Assembly (NCBI GenBank): GCA_005406025.1
Contig: BGZK01000737.1
Span: forward strand, 234,602 to 298,601
DNA from: Eumeta japonica
Taxonomy: Eukaryota; Arthropoda; Insecta; Lepidoptera; Psychidae
Direction: 5' to 3'
Length of the DNA stretch: 64,000 bases
How positions within the stretch are numbered: the stretch's first letter is position 1; every line of letters starts with the position of its first letter. Below, one piece after another: positions 57,899 to 64,000 of this stretch. The translations under genes and the position numbers were made by a program. The notes under the pieces are model-generated. The model searched no databases, was not told where the DNA came from, and was given only the letters and a program-made list of their open reading frames with translations.

Positions 57899-58213
57899 GA
57901 GTGGTGACAGGTAAAAAAATTAAAATTGCAAACGGGACAAAAACGGAATAGAGCACTGAAACCGGGAGGGTTCGAGGTAGAGAACGGGACCAAAATCGTA
58001 ACCGACCGTGGGACCGGGACAGGAATAAGAGTAAATCACGGGACCAGGACCGAAAGCGGGACCAGAATTGGAACCTATTCAAATTGAGATCGGGACCGGT
58101 ATCGAGAACGGCATTGGAATCAGGATAGCGATCAGGATCATTATTAATTATCGTAATCGGTCGATATATAAGACGAAGGATTTCATTCAATCGGGCGAAC
58201 CCGCGAGCGGAAG
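57899..58213 (+). repeat. Hexanucleotide minisatellite, locus 7, with a Helitron-like 3' end
   Basis: Long run of CGGGACC, GGAACC, GGAATC and GAGATCGGGACC words (57,935-58,140), then ATCGTAATCGGTCGATATAT, GATTTCATTCAAT (variant of the shared tail), then CGGGCGAACCCGCGAGCGG and AAGCTAGT|ATAC. Same order as locus 2. The long minus-strand frame 57,870-58,226 (Arg/Ser/Phe-rich) is a by-product. Confidence 0.7.
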
Positions 58214-61200
58214 CTAGTATACACAAAAAAACGTATTTTTCGATCCTTTACACAATACTTATTTAACTAAAACAAAAAGTTATTTGAAGCGAAGTGAAAA
58301 CTTCATTGTTCTCAATAGGTGCTCGTGCCCTGAGGCAGCGCACGGCACGAGTCGGATCAACGACCGCTTAGACGGTTCAAACGCTTAAGGGTTTTAAAAA
58401 TTCCGCTAAAATTGCTCCAGTTTATGGTATGAAGTAAAAAGAATTAGGATATTTTCTGGACACTTTCGAATAGAGGGCGTCATCATTTAATTATATTGAC
58501 CTAATATTACGTTGACTCAAAAGCTTCAAATCCGTTTATAATTAAAATATTTATATATGTATTATGCAGAAACGTTCTGATTTATAATTGTATAATACAT
58601 TGTTCCAAAAATAAAAAATATAGTAGTGGAAGCAAAATTTTTAATTAACTGTTTAAAACAATACAATCCTTAGTAGTAACATACAATACGACTGAAAACG
58701 GCCAACATTTAGAAAGTATTGTCGATATGATGTCGATTCGACGAAATCACATTTTTAACAAGTTTACTTTGTTGCAAAATTTCAATTCCCTTTTATTTGT
58801 TTTGTTGAGCCCTATACACCCGGAACTTTTCATTAAGCGGTTTCGCTAAAATGAAATTGAGGCTTAAAATTATTGTACGAAAGTGATCCATTAAAATTAC
58901 GATTAGATTAAATTTCCTTGTAAAGATGCGCGAAAATTTAAGATCAAATGCAAAGATAGTAACCATTTAGAAAACTATAGTCTCTGACAACCCTTCTGGG
59001 AAATAGGCGTTAGCTTATATCATATATTATTATATTATATTAAGTTTCCTTCTTGTCGGTCTTATAAGTTTTATAGTTATTAATTGTGTATTTGTTGTTA
59101 TTACTGTTAACAAAACTATTATTATTGTTGTAGGTTACTGTATATCCAACGTGTACAATGTTAATCTGAGGATTAATGTGTACCGGTTTACGCAGATATA
59201 TCAGACGTATTTGCATAAACTTGTATTTAAGTCACAATACATAGATAGCGTTCATCGCTTCGTACCGATCGATTCTAAATTTATTGTTAAGATATCTTTT
59301 GCTTCCAAAAGCGATCCATTATCTTACAAATTTGTTTTAAGTCTGAGATAAAATTGATAGAAGCAAAATATAGCATTCAGTTTTTATCGTCGCTCTGCCA
59401 GCATACACCCTTTCACGATATTTATACTTACGATTGTGGGGATTGCTATTTAAGCCTTCGGTGTCGGTCGTGTCGCGGATGAAAACGAAACCCATCAATA
59501 ACGTAATGACAACAACCAATAACGACAGTTCAAAGTCACAAACTTAACGTGTAATACTGAAATTATTGTTTTGTGCATTTTCGTAATTGCACAAAATGGT
59601 GCAAAACAAAGAAACGCGTAAAGAATATGTTAAATAGATATCTGCTCCTCTACGCCCATTAAAATGATAACGAGGAAGCTCCATTTGCTCTATCGTTACG
59701 ATAAAACGCAATTAAAGTTATCGGAATGTTCTTGAAATTCTGAACGTAAAGGATGGTGATACCGTCAAAAATTTTAAATCCATAAGGGACAGAAGCATCA
59801 CTAAGCTCAATTTTCATTGAGATTTTCAAAAAATCACTAAATACAACAACTGCGCGCATAGTCTTATAGGATTACGTGTAATGAGCGACACTTCCTAGGT
59901 ATGATAAATCAGTAACTCGAAGCTAATAATGGATTTTTGCAGGCGTATGGGGTGTTCCAGATTTGTCTTTGACTGCCGGTGACCATAGAATGGAAGGGTA
60001 GAAGAGTGCGAAAGCTTTCATCGCCTCACAGACAAGGCAGAGACAACATGTCGATATTAGCTGATGAATCTCCTACACGACCGAGAGAGTGTTCTTGTCC
60101 ATAACATAACACCTTTGAAGATTTGGACCATGCAAGGAAAACGAGAATGTTAGGTGAAATGGAAAACTAGATCGAAACAGTCGTTTTCAAATGGGATAAC
60201 AAATTAAAGCTCTAAAAATATTTAATGTTAAAATTTTAAGAAATCATCTTTCATTTAAAATTTGTAAATATTGTAATAAATTAACAATATTTGGACTTTT
60301 TATTGCCTTATACTGTATTTTGGGAATCCTTAGATGTGCAAACGTCATTCTAAAATGAGATTAAAAAGTTGCCATGTTCATTGGTTCAAGTTTTGTCTTA
60401 TTTTATGAATTTGCCTAAGTTAGAACAGTTGAGTGAATTTCAGCATGATATTTCTTCTTAATATGGTGCTTGTTTTCATGAACACCATATTAAAATATTC
60501 AGAATAGTAGAATATTTCTTTATACATATTATAAAGAATACTCTATGAATTTCTAGGCATTCAAAAGAATAGACTAAGGATTTGATGACCTCAAAAATCA
60601 AATCCTTAGTAAAAATTCAAGTAGTTTTGTACTGGAAGGAAGAAAACTTTTGAAAATTCATTATTACACGAACATTCGTGTCTTTAGACGCTTTCAGTTA
60701 TTTGCTACTCGACAAGATTAAAACCACATTTTTCTTAATTCATCTCTGAAAACTTAAGATGATTTTAGAAACTACAATGGTATGACTCGGTCATGTAAAT
60801 TCAAAGTCAATCGTCTGTAACAAGTCAACAAACACCTAAAGGTTATTTCAATATTTTTTTCTTAATTCTTGTTTCGTAAAAAAAACATAGAAAATATTGA
60901 CCTTCGCTAACGCCTCGTAAACAGGCATAGCGTAATGATACAAAATATAAATTCTAATCGAATCGGAAGGTGAAGGTCGAAGCACTTTGCATTAGCGACG
61001 GCCGAAACCATTAAGAGTTAATAAATCAAGCGAAAAATAAAAAAAAGGGCTGATAATTACTTCCGCTCGTACGAATCGAATATTCGGATATAACGAAGGG
61101 CAGAAGCTTTTAAGGTATTTCGAGAGGCGTCATATTCAGCTGCGCTAATAATGTCCTTCGCTCGTACGGACATAGACTCCAAAGACGATACAAATACTTG

Positions 61201-61791
61201 AGCGACCCTCTAGGTCCTGCCGGGCGTGGCTCTTCCCTGCGCGGAGCGTATCTAACGACAGCCCTTGTGGCACTCATACTGACGAGTGCTTCTTAAGAAG
61301 TTCGAGGTAAACTTCCATCGATGTGTACAATTCACCACGATCTTTTCCTTAGCTATTGAAGCGAGTGACTTTTGATAATTCGAATTATATCAATTTTGTA
61401 TTTATACTGCCTGCAATTATTTAACTATAATTGAAATATTTGATTGAAAATTAATAAATTATTACAATTAATAATATAAAAAAGGTTTTTATCGAGTAGT
61501 AATATTTATTTTGCAATATCTCAAGTTTTCATCGCAGTTGGTTGCATTTTAATAGCATAATTTAAAAAATTGACATTCAAATATGAGTGTTACCTTTCAA
61601 GTTAGCGTGATAAAATATAATCTGAGCGTTGGGCGTAAAATTTAATAACCTCACTACAATATAATTGGTCACGGTTTTCACTTCCAATTATTAAATTGAG
61701 TCATTAAAACATAGAATATCAGACATTTTTAGAATCGGAGTATATTAATTAAGGGTTTACAACAAAATTTTAGCTATTGGCTCAGATGAAC
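58214..61791. other. Unassigned stretch, no gene seen
   Basis: AT-rich apart from about 58,310-58,390, 60,950-61,020 and 61,130-61,300, which are more balanced but unrecognised. A 14-bp-arm hairpin (ACTAAGGATTTGAT and complement) lies at 60,571-60,608 and an 11-bp one at about 60,458-60,492. No coding sequence supported. Confidence 0.45.
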
Positions 61792-61859
61792 TAAATAAAC
61801 TGTAATAAGATGAAGATATAAATAATTATGTATATCTTCATCTTATTACAGTTTATTTA
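61792..61859. repeat. Inverted repeat with 29-bp arms
   Basis: Arms 61,792-61,820 and 61,831-61,859 (TGTAATAAGATGAAGATATA inside) are exact inverted copies around a 10-base loop. Confidence 0.95.
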
Positions 61860-61894
61860 AATCATATGACATGCAATTGCATGTCATATGATTT
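61859..61894. repeat. Perfect 36-bp palindrome
   Basis: No spacer; centre at 61,876/61,877 in CAATTG; half-site TCATATGACATGCA. It begins on the last base of the preceding inverted repeat. Confidence 0.95.
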
Positions 61895-62161
61895 TGCTTT
61901 TCTCAATATTCTTGATAAACAAAAGTTACCTATAATTTTGACATAAGCAGTATAGTTCCAATTTAAAATTGTTTTATTATGTGCATTAAATAATAATTAT
62001 TATACTAAAGCGACGAGGGAGATATTCAATAATAGGGATGGAATAATATTAAATAGATACGGAGAAAATACCGTAATGAAGCATTTATGTACATTTCGAT
62101 ATATGCTCAAAGTGAAATTTCGCAGCGTATAGTGGAAGTAGCGCGCGATACAAAAAGGCAG
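61895..62161. other. AT-rich stretch, no gene seen
   Basis: No recognised motif. Confidence 0.5.
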
Positions 62162-62460
62162 TTAGACCAACTCCGAAAATGAACACCGTATGATAGGATC
62201 TCGGCAAAGGCGCCGAGAGGCAGGGGCAGTGCAGTGGCAAGCCTTCTGTACCAACTCTTTAATAAGTACTGGAAAAGCTGTAGGGTTCCCAGCAGCTGTG
62301 CAAAGTCCTAGTTGTATCTCTCTAGAAAGGGTTGGCGGAAATTGCCACCTTAGGCGTTGTTGCCAAATCGTGTCCAAAAATCATACTTTAAGGGTTATGT
62401 GTGAAACTGCCATATGCACTTGAGAATTTCATAAAGAATGGGACGTGTGAACCTAGTTTT
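62162..62460. other. Balanced-composition block, open on both strands, unrecognised
   Basis: Open frames of 77 codons (plus, 62,190-62,423) and 71 codons (minus, 62,162-62,377) overlap. The base composition contrasts with its flanks. The plus frame includes a cysteine-rich GGNCHLRRCCQ stretch. I cannot assign either to a family. It lies 50 bp upstream of the RT scrap and could belong to the same dead element. Confidence 0.35.
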
Positions 62461-62508
62461 TTTTTCCTGTAAAACATCAGGAACAAATTATTGTCAATGA
62501 TTAAAAAA

Positions 62509-62580
62509 AAATCGGTATTTTTCGTAGATATGGAGAAGGCCTACGATAGACTGGACAGGAATAATATAAGTTGTAAGTAA
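62509..62580 (+). pseudogene. Non-LTR reverse transcriptase scrap
   Basis: KSVFFVDMEKAYDRLDRNNI matches the highly conserved RT motif (F-x-D-L/M-E-K-A-Y-D-R) of insect LINEs. The frame stops at 62,578 and neither flank continues as RT. Only about 24 codons survive. Confidence 0.75.
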
Positions 62581-63339
62581 ATAAATTACAAGAAGAGTCC
62601 TACAGAGTGAATACGTATGATAAAATAGACTGAAAGCGCGCCTTAAAAAATCTCATGTAGGTAAAAAGTAACGATATGTAAGAAAAAGCCCAAAATCGAC
62701 GAACTTCGATGAAACGATTAGTGGTTGTTGGTGAAGCAAAGGAATATATAAAGATCGTACCTTGTGGGTTCGTGTAGTCTCAATCAATATAGGGGTAACA
62801 GACTAATAAATACAGAATATCACGTTTCACATTTTTAAAAGTTCAGAACGTAATAACAATAACTTGTAGATGTCATATTAGATGCTTAAATCTCAAAGAT
62901 TCAATTAGTACTCAAAAACAATTCAAGGAAAACACATTCTTCTTTAAAAGGTTTTTTGAAAAAGTATCTAAAATTAGAATAGATAAAGAACTGAAAAATT
63001 ATTCAAATTGTATTTGAATTCAGTCACTTATTAAGAAGTCTTCTCAATTATAAGTTTCAAAGAAATATAATGGCACTTTTTATGTATTTTAATTTCTTGT
63101 AAAATAACCTTTACAATGGGTACAAGGGACGTTACATTCAGTTTCGAGCGAGCATCTTCAACGCGGAGTCTCATGTGGCTACGTAAAGACGCGCGGCTGC
63201 GCCGGTCGGTCAAACACTGATCGAGTTCTAGGCAAAATAAATTTTCCTTAACTATGATTATATAATAAAAGTTGCGCAAGTTGTATACGCTGCTTTTTCT
63301 TCTCACATTTGAACACTATATATGTAAAGTAAAGTAAAG
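62581..63339. other. AT-rich stretch, no gene seen
   Basis: Short (TAAAG)n run at 63,326-63,340. The 91-codon minus frame at 63,031-63,306 has no motif. Confidence 0.45.
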
Positions 63340-63900
63340 TTAAAAGCAACTCTTCCCGTGACGTTCGCCGTTTCCTCGGACGCTGCGATCGGCCAATAAA
63401 GTTCGGTCAACATCGTTCGGCGCAAAAGCGACAGGCGAAGCCGTTCGTTTGTTGAGCATTCGTCTGCTCGTATATGCGATTTCTGGCGCCCGGATTGGCC
63501 AAACGTTCTCGGTGCGAATTTACGCGGTAAAATAAAAAGTAAAACAACGAATCAAAGATTCAGCACCGAACTCTAAGAGCTTGTAATATCGCTAGGCGAC
63601 TGTTTTTTGTTTTTTTTTGTGACGGGTTTTATGATCGCGCCGTTGAGGCGTTCCCTCCTACAGCCTTTCTTTTTCAGGCCGAGGGACGGGGAGGGGCCGT
63701 TAGCGGCCGCCGTCGCCGACGGCGTGACGTGTCCTCCGAGCCACGGAGCCTGTGGCTTAGTTCGATTTACGCTAAGCACCCATCGGCCAATTCTCCCGTG
63801 GTCAGTGTCGGCCCAGTTGCCGTTTGGTTGCGAAGCGCTTCGACCCATCGCGCCGCCGCCCCGGGCGAGTGACGACCGCTGAATCCTATCCGTTACACTA
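63340..63900. promoter_or_regulatory. GC/CpG-rich block with CCAAT-box-like sites; possible promoter region
   Basis: A sharp rise in GC and CpG with CGGCCAATAAAG (63,389) and GGATTGGCCAAACG (63,493), then GAGGGGCCGTTAGCGGCCGC and GCCGCCGCCCCGGGCGAG. Open frames on both strands (63,573-63,989 minus; 63,607-63,882 plus) reflect the composition; neither shows a domain. A promoter/5' UTR of a host gene beyond the edge, or a GC-rich repeat, are both possible. Confidence 0.3.
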
Positions 63901-64000
63901 ACTATTTCGCGTCGGATAAGTCGTGGTAAAATAAGAAAATTCAGAACTTTCCGATGTTTAAGGTACCATCGCGCTAAATGAGCATCCAAAACTAGTTCAC

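Noticed and set aside
57870..58226. 118-codon minus-strand frame rich in Arg, Ser, Phe and Trp
   Set aside because: Direct translation of the hexanucleotide minisatellite.
63573..63989. 138-codon minus-strand open frame, the longest but one in the window
   Set aside because: Lies in GC-rich DNA where stop codons are rare; the opposite strand is also open; no recognisable domain. Treated as a possible regulatory block.

Overview
The window reads as nuclear DNA of an insect, most likely a moth or butterfly (Lepidoptera). It is AT-rich, has no recognisable host protein-coding gene, no tRNA or rRNA gene and no CRISPR array, and is built almost entirely of decayed, nested transposable elements, tandem repeats and AT-rich filler. 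The lepidopteran call rests on repeat families I recognise from memory: a tRNA-derived SINE (about 53.83-54.02 kb, with a headless relative at 20.49-20.59 kb), the interspersed repeat with a GCC-CATGGACA-GCAAC type core (3.64 kb and, inverted, 43.24 kb), the 'agggttcc' repeat (45.68-46.37 kb and fragments), and Helitron-like CTAGT ends. No database could be searched, so the order-level call is an inference.

Layout. 0-8 kb: a degenerate hexanucleotide minisatellite, a pogo-like MITE with TA target duplications, SINE-like fragments and a perfect 48-bp palindrome. 8-14 kb: a 118-bp tandem array, a small MITE, and a frame-broken hAT transposase of the ZBED5/GTF2IRD2-like type between two direct repeats. 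14-26 kb: several copies of one family ('acttccc' family) built around TG/CA microsatellites, a LINE C-terminal fragment, a 52-bp palindrome, a SINE body, and a dead mariner (21.12-22.31 kb). 26-38 kb: mostly AT-rich sequence with small repeats and a CpG-rich block near 32.7 kb. 38.1-39.6 kb: a LINE with its 5' coding end and endonuclease but no reverse transcriptase. 40-47 kb: a 364-bp element with perfect 63-bp inverted ends and an 'agggttcc' repeat. 47.48-50.51 kb: the most informative structure, a LINE insertion whose 5' part is inverted relative to its 3' part, bounded by an exact 12-bp direct repeat and later invaded by a candidate solo LTR. 51-64 kb: compound microsatellite, SINE, tandem repeats, two abutting palindromes, an RT scrap, and a GC-rich block at the right edge.

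No genes work together here. Every protein-like stretch I can identify belongs to a transposable element and is broken. The two themes worth following are a degenerate hexanucleotide minisatellite present at seven loci, sometimes just inside Helitron-like ends, and an abundance of perfect or near-perfect short palindromes. The lack of host genes with dense nested dead elements would fit heterochromatin, a W chromosome, or a long intron or intergenic region; the sequence alone cannot decide.
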